From assembly GCF_021496665.1 (NCBI RefSeq), contig NZ_CP071246.1, positions 496,001 to 560,000 on the forward strand: a DNA stretch of 64,000 bases, read 5' to 3'. Under the pieces are notes generated by a model. That model was not told the DNA's origin, made no database searches, and worked only from the letters and a program-made list of their open reading frames with translations. The translations under genes and the position numbers were made by a program. This document shows, piece after piece, positions 53,319-61,346 of the stretch. The DNA is from Corynebacterium sp. CNCTC7651. GTDB lineage: Bacteria > Actinomycetota > Actinomycetes > Mycobacteriales > Mycobacteriaceae. Each line of letters starts with the position of its first letter. Within the stretch, counting starts at the first letter, position 1.

Positions 53319-54422
53319 TCAAGCGTGGGGGAACAGCTGCCCCATCGCACCGTAAGGGTGCGCGGTGTTGGGGACGAGGTGCCCGCGCGGGGAGCGCCAG
53401 GTAGGCGTGCCGCGCACCATCTCGATGCGGCCGCGGCGGTGGTGGGCTGGGTCATCGTCGTTGACCATGTTGTGGTAGCGGCACAGCATGGCGAGGTTGC
53501 TCAGGTTCGTCTGGCCGCCGTTGCGCCAGGCGGTGATGTGGTGGGCCTGGCAGTGATCGGCGGGGCGGCGGCAATCCGGCACCGGGCAGATCGGGTTGAT
53601 CATGCGGGCGAGCGTGCGCTGCTTGGCGTTGGCGAAGCGCTCGGTGCGGTAGAGGTTCACCGCGCCGTGCTCGGGGTGGAACAGCGCCGCCTGGAGGTGG
53701 TGCTCCGCGGTGGCGAACTGGGCCAGGTACTCGGCGCCGGTGATGGTGGTGCCGTCGGTGAGGCCGAGGGTGACCTCGTCCCCGTCGCCGCCCAGGATGG
53801 CCACCCAGTCCGGCAGCGGGATCATGATGATGGGCTGCGGGACGGCGTGGGGGACGGCCGCGTGGGCGGCGTCCCCGCGCATGAGGACGAGGAAGTGCGC
53901 GAGCAGCTGCGGTGCGAGCGGCTTCGAGTGGTCCACCTGCTGCAGCAACGCGTGCTCCAGATCGGCGAGGTCGCGCTCGCCGGCGGTGACGATCATGGTG
54001 CGCATCCCACCCACCGAGCGGCCGAAGCGCACGCCCGGCCGGGGCGGTTTGGATGTGACGGGGAGGTGCTCGTTGAGGAAGTTCCGCAGCTGCTTCCGGG
54101 AGCGGCACGGTGTTTCCGCAAGCATGGTCAGCACCTCGAGACGGCGCAGGTGGCGCGCGGTCTCGTCCTCGATGGTGCCCAGGCGGCGCTCCAGCATGCC
54201 GAGGTGGTCCAGCGTCAGCTGCGCGCGGCGGGCTAGGGCGCGGGCGTCGCGCTGCTTGCGGGTGTGGCGCGTTGGGCCGTAGTAGACGCGGTGCAGTGCT
54301 CCCCACGCGTGCACCCACCCGGGGTTGATGCCGGCATCGAGCGCCGTGGGCTTGTCAAAGCCCTCCAGCGTGTCGACGTTTGTGGCGGATAGCGCCCCCA
54401 CCAGCGCTGCGAATGTGGTCAT
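53319..54422 (-). CDS. HNH endonuclease family protein (DUF222-type)
   Basis: A 367-residue protein. The helical N-terminal two thirds resembles DUF222, and the C-terminal HNH nuclease has a zinc site (CPVPDCRRPADHCQAHHI) and the catalytic WRNGGQTNLSNLAMLCRYHNMVND. These genes are abundant and mobile in actinobacteria; roles are mostly unproven. ATG 54422 (MTTFAALVGAL) is preferred over the GTG at 54431. Confidence 0.9.
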   Translation of the reverse strand: MTTFAALVGALSATNVDTLEGFDKPTALDAGINPGWVHAWGALHRVYYGPTRHTRKQRDARALARRAQLTLDHLGMLERRLGTIEDETARHLRRLEVLTMLAETPCRSRKQLRNFLNEHLPVTSKPPRPGVRFGRSVGGMRTMIVTAGERDLADLEHALLQQVDHSKPLAPQLLAHFLVLMRGDAAHAAVPHAVPQPIIMIPLPDWVAILGGDGDEVTLGLTDGTTITGAEYLAQFATAEHHLQAALFHPEHGAVNLYRTERFANAKQRTLARMINPICPVPDCRRPADHCQAHHITAWRNGGQTNLSNLAMLCRYHNMVNDDDPAHHRRGRIEMVRGTPTWRSPRGHLVPNTAHPYGAMGQLFPHA

Positions 54423-54522
54423 GCCTCGCACAGTAGCCGAAGCAAACGTTCGCGCAAAGAGCTGCGCAATCAGCCTGTGGATAACCCGAGCCGCGCGGGC
54501 AGTTATCCACAGGCTCCGCAGG

Positions 54523-55389
54523 TTAGCGGCGGAGCAAGCCCCGCAGATCCAGCTGCGAGGACAGCTCGCTCGAGCCCTTCACCAGATCCGCCACTGCGGC
54601 GGCAGTCTGGCGGTCCTCCGGGGAGATAACCGAATTCAGCGCAGGTGCAACGGGCGCGGGCGCGGCGGCGGCACCCGGCGTCCACTGCCCCCAGTCCACG
54701 GCATAGACGCTGTTTATGTCCACCTCCACGCCGTCGATGTGCTGCGTCCACTTCGCCTTCTGGTGGATGGTGGTGCGCGGGTGGATGCGACCGCCGGAAC
54801 CCCAGTCGTGCTGCCAGAAGAAACTGCCGATGCCGTCCTCCACGCACCACTGGATCACGTTGTAGTTGCCGTACACGCCGGTCTGGTACCCGGCCAGCAC
54901 CAGCGCGGCCTGGAACGCGCGCAGGTACGGCTGGATCTGGCCCACGTACTGCTCGCGGGTGGGGTTGTCGTCGATGGCCACGTAAATCGGCCGCCCAGTC
55001 GGCCCGCCCGCCGCACGGTGGATTCGGATTGCTTCCGGCGCGTGCACCGCCGCACCCGCCGCACCGGCCAGCCAATCCGCGGTCTGCGCGCGGCCGAACT
55101 GGTACACGGACGCGGTGGCCAGGCCGTGCGCCTTGAAATCGCGCGTCTCCGCCAACGTCACCGGCTTGCCCAGCATCCACGCGGCGCCCGGACGGCGCTC
55201 GGACACGTACCGCACGGCGCCCAAGTGCCCGGCCGCCTTCACCGAGCGTGCGGACGGCACCCCAGCCGAGTAATCAATCACCGTACCCACCACTCGGCCC
55301 TGGGCCTGCGCGAGCGGCGCAACTACCGGCGACACAGCCGCCGCCGCACCAGCGATAGCAGCGGACTTCAACACAGATCGACGATTCAT
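54523..55389 (-). CDS. Secreted DUF1906 glycoside-hydrolase-like protein (Rv2525c-like), Tat substrate
   Basis: A 288-residue exported protein. MNRRSVLKSAAIAG carries a twin-arginine motif followed by a hydrophobic core and AQA cleavage region. The mature domain has GTVIDYSAGVPSARSVKAAG, PIYVAIDDNPTREQYVGQ, GVYGNYNVIQWCVEDGIGSFFWQHDWGSGG in parts and VEVDINSVYAVDWGQW, matching the Rv2525c-type TIM-barrel domain linked to cell-envelope control in mycobacteria. Start at 55389; 55407 is an alternative. Confidence 0.9.
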   Translation of the reverse strand: MNRRSVLKSAAIAGAAAAVSPVVAPLAQAQGRVVGTVIDYSAGVPSARSVKAAGHLGAVRYVSERRPGAAWMLGKPVTLAETRDFKAHGLATASVYQFGRAQTADWLAGAAGAAVHAPEAIRIHRAAGGPTGRPIYVAIDDNPTREQYVGQIQPYLRAFQAALVLAGYQTGVYGNYNVIQWCVEDGIGSFFWQHDWGSGGRIHPRTTIHQKAKWTQHIDGVEVDINSVYAVDWGQWTPGAAAAPAPVAPALNSVISPEDRQTAAAVADLVKGSSELSSQLDLRGLLRR

Positions 55390-55449
55390 CGTATTCACAC
55401 CAGTCACACTAGCCCCAACAATCGCTGTGGGATAGGTGCAACGCGGGTG

Positions 55450-56289
55450 CTAGGGAGCGTCGAGAAGCGTGAAGCGAACGTCGGGAAGCTGGGAAAGCGC
55501 AAGGCGCACGCCGGCCGCGGTGCCGGAACCGGGGTGATTCATGTGGGCGAGCACGATCGCGCCGTCCGGAGCGTCGACGATCTCCTGCGCCACCGCATGC
55601 GCGCCGGACGTCGCGCCGTAGTCCCCGTTGACGCTGAAGCCCGCGATCTGCATGCCGGCGTCGTGGGCGATGCGGACCGCGATGTCGTCGTAATGCGCAG
55701 TGCCGGCGCGGAACCACCGCGAGCGCACGCCGAACTCCGCAAGCGTGCCAGCGTTGCCCTGGATCTCCGCGAGCGCCTCCGCCGGGCTCGCCGTGCCGTG
55801 AATGCCGTACGCGGGCTGACCAGCGACGGTGAGCGGCACCTGGCGGGTGCCGTGATTCTCAACCTGGAACAGCGGATCCGCCGCCAGCTCCGCCGTGACG
55901 TCCGGGTGCGCCTCAATCCACGGCTGCGCGAGGAAAAGCGTCGCGGGGGTGTTGTGCTCGCGGAGGACCTGAATCAGCGCGGCGTCGTAGCCCCCGCTGC
56001 ACGCGTCGAACGTGAGCGCGACCGTGCGCGCGCCGGGCACCGTGGGCACCGTATCCACGATCCCCGGCAGGTGCGTCCCAAACGCCTGCGGCACCATCCC
56101 CGCGTATGCCTCCGGAGCTGGATTGCTTGACGACGCCACCGTCTGCGTCGAAGTTACCGTCGCCGTGGCCGTTTGCGTGACCGTTGCTGCTGGCTGCGCT
56201 GCCCTTTGCTGCGCGGAGCACCCGGCGGCACCTCCGGCGAGCAGGAGGGAGGCGGCGAGGAAACGGCGGCGGGGCAGCGGTGTATGCAC
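55450..56289 (-). CDS. Polysaccharide-deacetylase (NodB)-fold lipoprotein with altered metal site
   Basis: A 279-residue Tat-type lipoprotein: RRRFLAASLLLAGGAAGC gives both a twin-arginine-like motif and a lipobox. A Thr/Val-rich linker follows. The NodB core is recognisable (VALTFDACSGGYD, VENHGTRQVPLTV, SRWFRAGTAHYD, IVLAHMNHPG), but TFDAC replaces TFDDG and ENHGTR replaces the usual HSxxH, so zinc binding and substrate probably differ from classical chitin/peptidoglycan deacetylases. GTG 56289 start. Encoded 60 nt upstream of the DUF1906 gene. Confidence 0.85.
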   Translation of the reverse strand: MHTPLPRRRFLAASLLLAGGAAGCSAQQRAAQPAATVTQTATATVTSTQTVASSSNPAPEAYAGMVPQAFGTHLPGIVDTVPTVPGARTVALTFDACSGGYDAALIQVLREHNTPATLFLAQPWIEAHPDVTAELAADPLFQVENHGTRQVPLTVAGQPAYGIHGTASPAEALAEIQGNAGTLAEFGVRSRWFRAGTAHYDDIAVRIAHDAGMQIAGFSVNGDYGATSGAHAVAQEIVDAPDGAIVLAHMNHPGSGTAAGVRLALSQLPDVRFTLLDAP

Positions 56290-56420
56290 ACCGGCAGTGT
56301 AGGCGGTGAGTGACGGCGGCGCGCGGGTCCCTGCCACGCCCGTGACGAGGGCCACTGAAGGTTACCGCACAGATACCTGGGAGTTGTGTTTGGATAGTTG
56401 CGTTCGTACTGGATGCTGTT

Positions 56421-57362
56421 GTGAGGGAGTGCCATGCCCAACCCCATGTCCACCATCATCGCCTTCATCGTGGGGTTGTTAACCGTTATCGGCCTCGGTG
56501 TCGGGCCGCCTTCATCGTGGGGTTGTTAACCGTTATCGGCCTCGGTGTCGGGCTCGGTATGGGGGATGGCTCCTCCAGTAAAGAAGACGCCGCCACTAGC
56601 ACCCAGGTGCCTCAGCCTACCCGCGATCTCGGTGACGTGTTCCACTCCAGCTCGGACCTGCAGTGGCTGCAGCGCCCGGGCATGGTTTTCCCGGGTGCGC
56701 GCTACACCACGTACGGCCCGGACGGTAAGGCGAAGGGCAACTGCAGCTTCGGCTGGATGCTGCAGGACCCGCAGACCCGCACCTACTACAACGCCACCGC
56801 GGGCCACTGCGGTGTGGTGGGGGACCGCGTGTACATCCAGAAGAATGACGGCACGATGGTCTTCGCCGGCCGGTTCGTGGAGTCCACAGGCAAGCCCAAG
56901 ACCCCGGACGCTCTGGACCTCGCGATCATCAGCCTGGAAGGTTCCCAGGCGCGGATTTCCTCCAGCCTGCCCACCAAATACCTCAAGATCATCCCGGCGA
57001 AGCCTGTCACCAAGGTCATGAGATCCGCGGAGCTGGAGCAGACCCAGCCATTCATCTGCCGCCTGGGCTACCGCACCGGGCTATCCTGCGGCTACTACCT
57101 CCGCCCAGTGAACCGCGACGTGTTCTTGCACATCAGCCCCGCCGATAACGGCGATTCCGGCGGCCCGATCTGGGTTTGCGGCGCAACGGCGGAGGATTGC
57201 CGAACCGGGCGCTCGGACTGGTACGCGGCCGGCATCGAGTCCTACATCCACCCGTACCGTTACGGCGAGAACGGCGCCGCAACAGTGGATGTGGTGACCG
57301 CATACGCAAAGAGCAAGGGACTCAGGCTGGTTTACCCGCAAGCTGTCAAACAGGCGGGCTAA
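56421..57362 (+). CDS. Trypsin-like serine protease; N-terminal frame disturbed by a 47-bp duplication
   Basis: Chymotrypsin-fold (S1-like) protease. Catalytic residues are in NATAGHCGVV (His), PDALDLAIISL (Asp) and ISPADNGDSGGPIWV (Ser), with paired cysteines. The natural start appears to be ATG 56434 (MPNPMSTIIAFIVGLL, a membrane anchor), but a 47-bp tandem duplication shifts that frame to a stop at 56527-56529. The protease frame can still be entered from GTG 56421 (unnatural N terminus) or GTG 56517. With one copy removed, the ATG frame runs through. Treat the gene as altered, possibly phase-switchable. Confidence 0.82.
   Translation: MRECHAQPHVHHHRLHRGVVNRYRPRCRAAFIVGLLTVIGLGVGLGMGDGSSSKEDAATSTQVPQPTRDLGDVFHSSSDLQWLQRPGMVFPGARYTTYGPDGKAKGNCSFGWMLQDPQTRTYYNATAGHCGVVGDRVYIQKNDGTMVFAGRFVESTGKPKTPDALDLAIISLEGSQARISSSLPTKYLKIIPAKPVTKVMRSAELEQTQPFICRLGYRTGLSCGYYLRPVNRDVFLHISPADNGDSGGPIWVCGATAEDCRTGRSDWYAAGIESYIHPYRYGENGAATVDVVTAYAKSKGLRLVYPQAVKQAG
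56460..56553. repeat. Exact 47-bp tandem duplication at the start of the protease gene
   Basis: 56460-56506 and 56507-56553 are identical copies beginning CGCCTTCATCGTGGGG. The length is not a multiple of three, so copy number decides which frame follows the ATG. Confidence 0.93.
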
Positions 57363-57657
57363 AACCCCAGGTGGGCGGCTTACACGTTTTCCACCGCTTC
57401 CTTACACACCCCGCAACGACCCCCGTCCCGGAAACCTCCCCGAGTCTCGAAGCGAAACCCCTACCGATCCTCGCGCGGGAATCATTCTGCCACGCGGGCG
57501 GGCCAAGAAACTGGACAGGCTGTAAGCAATATACGGTTCCCCGTGCGCTAGCACGGGAGCATTTACTTATGCTTCGCAAGACAGCCGAGAAGCTAACAAA
57601 ATTAATGGTGGGATGATGTCCCGTTCTGGTTCACACCCCGAGAACTTAACCTAATGT
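57363..57657. other. Gene-free stretch with one hairpin
   Basis: No coding signal. CCCGTGC/GCACGGG at 57540-57557 is a perfect 7-bp stem with a GCTA loop, without a T run. Composition becomes AT-richer from about 57520 onward, marking entry into the patch next to tRNA-Arg. Confidence 0.5.
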
Positions 57658-58002
57658 TCACAGCTTTTTCATCCCCCATTCCCATCCCCCACGATCAGCA
57701 TCAGGCGAGGGGGGAGCGTAGCAATGGGAAATCTTTGAAGCGTGAAAGTAGTCCGTGAACGGCTTTTGCTCAAGATGCACACATTCCTCAGAGTCCCATT
57801 CGAACGATGCCAATTCATGCCAGACCTCAAATTGTAGCCGCAAACAATGCAGATCCTTAAGGCCAAAAAAGCTGCATAGCTCTGAAATCGTAAACTCCGC
57901 AACGACTTCATCTTTGTACAGCTTAATCCGAACAACATGATGGTCAACGTCTACCGGTTCGCCACCCTCTAGGTTCCAGAGTGGGGTTTTTAACAATTTC
58001 AT
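57658..58002 (-). CDS. Orphan hypothetical protein, AT-richer than its surroundings
   Basis: About 114 residues, MKLLKTPLWNLEGGEPVDVDHH onward (part shown), with VVRIKLYKDEVVAEFTI and many aromatic and acidic residues; it ends GWEWGMKKL. ATG 58002 has AAGGAGG with good spacing, which favours a real gene over the longer reading from 58122. Codon use (TTG, TTA, AAA) differs from the GC-rich neighbours, suggesting acquisition. The small acidic character is compatible with an immunity-type protein, but no family is recognised. Confidence 0.6.
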   Translation of the reverse strand: MKLLKTPLWNLEGGEPVDVDHHVVRIKLYKDEVVAEFTISELCSFFGLKDLHCLRLQFEVWHELASFEWDSEECVHLEQKPFTDYFHASKISHCYAPPSPDADRGGWEWGMKKL

Positions 58003-58136
58003 TAGAGCCTCCTTAATTGGACTCCCCTGTAAAGTCTCCCCGGCACCGTTCCAAGTTAAAGGAATGGGGATGGTGGTGCCACGTTCTATCCAGCGCAACC
58101 TCTTGTGGCCAACACACTTCACTCACGTTCCCTTTC

Positions 58137-58434
58137 AATTAGGGTACGGCCGCCGCAACACCATTGAGTCTCGCAACGCCATGCTCAAGAACGGTTCCTA
58201 CCAGGGTGCCGGCGACGTCACCACGCGCCTTATGCGCGGTTGGGCAGCGCAAATGCTGTGCATGGCCATGGCCGCAGTGGGGTGAACCTCGCCATGCTCG
58301 ACGCTGCTGCCTGGTCTGGCCCGCACACGGGCCAGAAGCCGACTCCGCCACCGCCGTGGGGCGGCCGCAAGCCCAGCTCGGACGACATTGAGCAATGGAA
58401 GTTGGGCGACAACGCACCGCCGAAGGCGGCATAA
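58137..58434 (+). pseudogene. C-terminal relic of a transposase
   Basis: The fragment begins YGRRNTIESRNAMLKNGSY, which resembles the end of a DDE transposase catalytic domain (R-x-IES-x-NA-x-LK), continues TRLMRGWAAQMLCMAMAAVG and, after a one-base deletion in a G run near 58280, NLAMLDAAAWSGPHTG to a stop at 58434. No start, no inverted repeats. The upstream 5' portion is missing, replaced by the AT-richer sequence. Confidence 0.6.
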
Positions 58435-58522
58435 GCCTCCACAGGCCACCGGCTGAATCTTGAGTTTCAAGGACTTCATGCCGAGTGGCCTACAGGTCGT
58501 GCAGCAACACCAGTTTCAACAC

Positions 58523-58572
58523 AAAAAACCGGCCGGCAAAGCCTTTTTCAGGCTCAAAACCGGCCGGTTTTC
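58523..58572. terminator. Long hairpin terminator
   Basis: AAAACCGGCCGG and CCGGCCGGTTTT enclose a second small hairpin (GCCT/AGGC). Flanking A and T runs allow termination in both directions. The rest of 58435-58687 shows nothing else. Confidence 0.8.
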
Positions 58573-58687
58573 GCGTTGTCGGGGATAGTCTCTCCCAAAG
58601 TTACCGAATTTTGAAAACTGGGTTTAACCTGGAAGGAGTTTCCTGAATTGAACGGAAAAGTTAACCGAAACCCCCCCAGGTCAGAAG

Positions 58688-58760
58688 CGCCCCAGACAAG
58701 AATCGAACTTGCGACACCGGCTTTAGGAGAGCCGTGCTCTATCCACTGAGCTACTGGGGC
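58688..58760 (-). tRNA. tRNA-Arg (anticodon CCT)
   Basis: Reverse strand GCCCCAGTAGCTCAGTGG starts a normal cloverleaf; the anticodon loop CTCCTAA gives CCT (reads AGG), the T-arm is GTTCGATTC and the acceptor closes with CTGGGGC. CCA is not encoded. Its 3' end faces the AT-richer patch and transposase relic, a common integration position. Confidence 0.96.
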
Positions 58761-58880
58761 AACAGGCCAAGATTAGCGCACCGGCTAGGGCGCGCCATAA
58801 TCTCGGCGGGGTGCGTGCGAGCGCGCGCAATTCGGCGACTCGGCATCAACCAAGCGGCAGCCAATCGGCCGGAACCGCGC

Positions 58881-59165
58881 CTACGCCTCGCCGGTGAGCT
58901 CGCGCAGCTTGGCGCGCACCGCGGAAGCCTCCGGGTTGGTCTCATAGGTGCCGTCGGAGTACAGCACGGTGGGCACGATCCGGTTGCCGTCGTTCACGCT
59001 CTCGATCCAGGCGTTGACCTCATCCATGCCGTTCGCGTCCGCATCCACCACGTCGTACGGCGTCTCGGTGCGGTCCAGCCGCTCGCGCAGTTTGCGGCAG
59101 AACGGGCACCACTCGGTGGCGAAAATGGTCACGTGGGCGTTGGTTTCGGGGGCAGCGACAGACAT
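58881..59165 (-). CDS. Mycoredoxin (glutaredoxin-like)
   Basis: A 94-residue thioredoxin-fold protein with active site WCPFC, the cis-proline segment NRIVPTVLYSDGT and GTYETNPEASAVRAKL. Mycoredoxin reduces mycothiol-mixed disulfides in actinobacteria (known). It begins directly after the folA stop, so thyA-folA-mrx form one transcript with cysQ. Confidence 0.93.
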   Translation of the reverse strand: MSVAAPETNAHVTIFATEWCPFCRKLRERLDRTETPYDVVDADANGMDEVNAWIESVNDGNRIVPTVLYSDGTYETNPEASAVRAKLRELTGEA

Positions 59166-59651
59166 TTAGATCCTTTCAAACCGCTGGTACTTGTACTTCA
59201 GGCCATTGCTTTTCGACGTTTCCCATGCACCCTCCCGCACAAGCGCGAACTCATCGCCGATGCGGGGCGCAAAGACTGGGGTGGTGACGGCGTCGGTCAA
59301 ACGAACGTCGATAAGCGTGCGCTCGATGACATCGACCTCGTCGATCGTGGCTTCGTAGAGCTGGCCTCCGCCGATGATCCATGCGTCGACGGCAAGGTCC
59401 GGCAGGTCGGTGGAAACGTACGCCCCGTCGGACCACGTACCCGGCTCGCGGGAGGAGAGGACGTGGTTGGGGCGACCCGGCAGCGGCTTGACCGGCAGGG
59501 CTTCCCACGTGCGGCGGCCCATGATGATGGGGTGACCCATCGTGATCTCTTTGAAGTGGCGGAGATCCTCGGGGAGGTGCCAGGGCATAGTATCGCCGTC
59601 GCCGATCACGCCGTCGAGGGATTGCGCCCAGATCGCGCCTAGGGTGGGCAT
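59166..59651 (-). CDS. folA: Dihydrofolate reductase
   Basis: NADPH-dependent reduction of dihydrofolate; 161 residues. GAIWAQSLDGVIGDGDTMPWHLPEDLRHFK in two motifs carries the active-site Trp and Asp-equivalent Glu/Asp; IIMGRRTWEALP, RPNHVLSSRE and AWIIGGGQLYEATI are typical. ATG 59651 overlaps the thyA stop by 1 nt, indicating coupling with the enzyme that makes its substrate. Confidence 0.95.
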   Translation of the reverse strand: MPTLGAIWAQSLDGVIGDGDTMPWHLPEDLRHFKEITMGHPIIMGRRTWEALPVKPLPGRPNHVLSSREPGTWSDGAYVSTDLPDLAVDAWIIGGGQLYEATIDEVDVIERTLIDVRLTDAVTTPVFAPRIGDEFALVREGAWETSKSNGLKYKYQRFERI

Positions 59652-60451
59652 TACACGGACACCTTCGCGGTGATGGTCGGGTGCGGGTCGTAGCCCTCGA
59701 CCTCGATGTCCTCGAAGCGGTAGTCGAAGATGCTCGCCGCCTTGCGCAACTTGAGCTGAGGGTATGGGCGTGGCTCGCGCGAGAGCTGCTCGCGGACCTG
59801 CTCCACGTGGTCGTTGTAAATGTGGCAATCGCCGCCCGTCCAGATCAATTCGCCCACCTCAAGGCCCGCCTGCTGCGCGAACATGTGCGTGAGCAGCGCG
59901 TAGGAGGCGATGTTGAACGGCACGCCCAGGAACATGTCGGCGGAGCGCTGGTACACCTGCATGCTCAGGCGGCCATCCGCCACGTAGAGCTGGAACAGCA
60001 GGTGGCAGGGCATGAGTGCCATTTTGTCCAGCTCAGACACATTCCACGCGCTGACAAGGTTGCGGCGGGAATCCGGGTTCTGGGTCAACGTGTGTACGGC
60101 CTGGGCAATCTGGTCGATGTGCGCCCCGTCCGGCGTGGGCCAGGAGCGCCACTGCACGCCGTAGACGGGACCGAGCTCCCCATCCTCGTCCGCCCACTCG
60201 TTCCAGATGCGGATGCCGTTGTCCTGCAGCCAGCGCACGTTGGACTCGCCGCGCAGGAACCACAAAAGCTCCCCGACGACACCCTTGAGGTACACCTTTT
60301 TGGTGGTCAGGAGGGGAAAGGACTCCGCGAGGTTGTAGCGGATCTGGCGGCCGAACACGCTGCGGGTACCGGTGCCGGTGCGGTCACCCTTCGGGGTGCC
60401 GTTTTCCAACACATCCCGCAGCAGATCCTCATACGGGGTGGGGATTGCCAC
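59651..60451 (-). CDS. thyA: Thymidylate synthase ThyA
   Basis: Makes dTMP from dUMP with methylene-tetrahydrofolate; 266 residues. [28 protein letters not shown], the catalytic C149 in [31 protein letters not shown] and [11 protein letters not shown] are all present. GTG 60451 start overlaps the cysQ stop. The four-gene order cysQ-thyA-folA-mrx is tightly overlapping. Confidence 0.97.
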   Translation of the reverse strand: MAIPTPYEDLLRDVLENGTPKGDRTGTGTRSVFGRQIRYNLAESFPLLTTKKVYLKGVVGELLWFLRGESNVRWLQDNGIRIWNEWADEDGELGPVYGVQWRSWPTPDGAHIDQIAQAVHTLTQNPDSRRNLVSAWNVSELDKMALMPCHLLFQLYVADGRLSMQVYQRSADMFLGVPFNIASYALLTHMFAQQAGLEVGELIWTGGDCHIYNDHVEQVREQLSREPRPYPQLKLRKAASIFDYRFEDIEVEGYDPHPTITAKVSV

Positions 60452-61224
60452 TAGTGAGATACTCCTTCGAAGCTGCCGTGCTGCTCGTAGTACCGAGCGC
60501 ATGCAGCGAGAATGTCATCAGCCAGCTCGGGGCGGCAAATCAGCAGGTCCGGAATGTAGGTGTCCTCATTGTTGTAGCGCAGCTCCGAGCCGTCCAGGCG
60601 GGAGCAGTGCAGGCCCGCGGCCATGGATACGCCGACGGGTGCGGCCTGGTCCCACTCGTACTGGCCGCCGGCGTGGACGTACGCGTCATAATCACCGAGC
60701 AGCACGTGCATCGCCTTTGCGCCCGCGGAACCGACCTGCGCGGTCTCGAACCCGATCTCCTGCGCCACGTAGGACGCCACAGCCGGGGGACGGTTGCGGG
60801 ACATTGCCACCTTGCCGGCGAACGGGCCGGAGACGTGGCGCACGTCGGAGGATTTGAACACCACGCCCAGGTCCGGCAGGCCCACGGCGGCGTGGATGGG
60901 CACACCGTTTTCCACCAGCGCCACGTGCACCGCCCAATCTTGGCGGCCGGTGGCGAATTCCTTCGTGCCGTCCAGTGGGTCCACGATCCACACACGGTTG
61001 TTGTCCAGGCGGGCCAGGTCATCTGCGGCCTCCTCGGACAGGAAGCCGTCGCCCGGGCGGTGTTGCTCCAGCACGCGGGCGATCCAGTTCTGGGCCAGGT
61101 CATCGCCGGCCTCGCCCAGCTCGCGCCCGCGCAGCAGGCCCACGCCGCGGATACCCTTCAGGATCTCGCCGGTGCCTTGCGCAATGAGGTTGGTCAGCCT
61201 GGAATCGGAGTAATCGGCGCTCAT
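60451..61224 (-). CDS. cysQ: 3'(2'),5'-bisphosphate nucleotidase / inositol monophosphatase family (CysQ-like)
   Basis: Mg-dependent phosphatase of 257 residues, usually acting on PAP from sulfate assimilation or on inositol phosphates. Metal-site motifs are [21 protein letters not shown] and the C-terminal [19 protein letters not shown] 61224. It is first in the operon; its promoter should lie in the 61225-61276 interval next to the operator array of the divergent regulator. Confidence 0.9.
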   Translation of the reverse strand: MSADYSDSRLTNLIAQGTGEILKGIRGVGLLRGRELGEAGDDLAQNWIARVLEQHRPGDGFLSEEAADDLARLDNNRVWIVDPLDGTKEFATGRQDWAVHVALVENGVPIHAAVGLPDLGVVFKSSDVRHVSGPFAGKVAMSRNRPPAVASYVAQEIGFETAQVGSAGAKAMHVLLGDYDAYVHAGGQYEWDQAAPVGVSMAAGLHCSRLDGSELRYNNEDTYIPDLLICRPELADDILAACARYYEQHGSFEGVSH

Positions 61225-61276
61225 AAGCACCTATTCTACCGCCAAAGTTGGGGTGCGTCCCGGGACAGAATTCGGC

Positions 61277-61346
61277 AGCATGCCAAGTAACTTGCCACTT
61301 AACATGCCACATATGGCAAGTTGACTGGTAAGTTGGCTGGCATGTT
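61277..61346. promoter_or_regulatory. Six-copy, 12-bp-phased operator array
   Basis: Three direct copies of AACWTGCCA start at 61277 (AGCATGCCA), 61289 (AACTTGCCA) and 61301 (AACATGCCA), followed by three inverted copies at 61314 (TGGCAAGTT), 61326 (TGGTAAGTT) and 61338 (TGGCATGTT). Within each half the period is exactly 12 bp, and the array is symmetric about 61311/61312. The last copy covers the ATG at 61342. It likely binds an oligomeric regulator, possibly the encoded protein. Confidence 0.8.
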
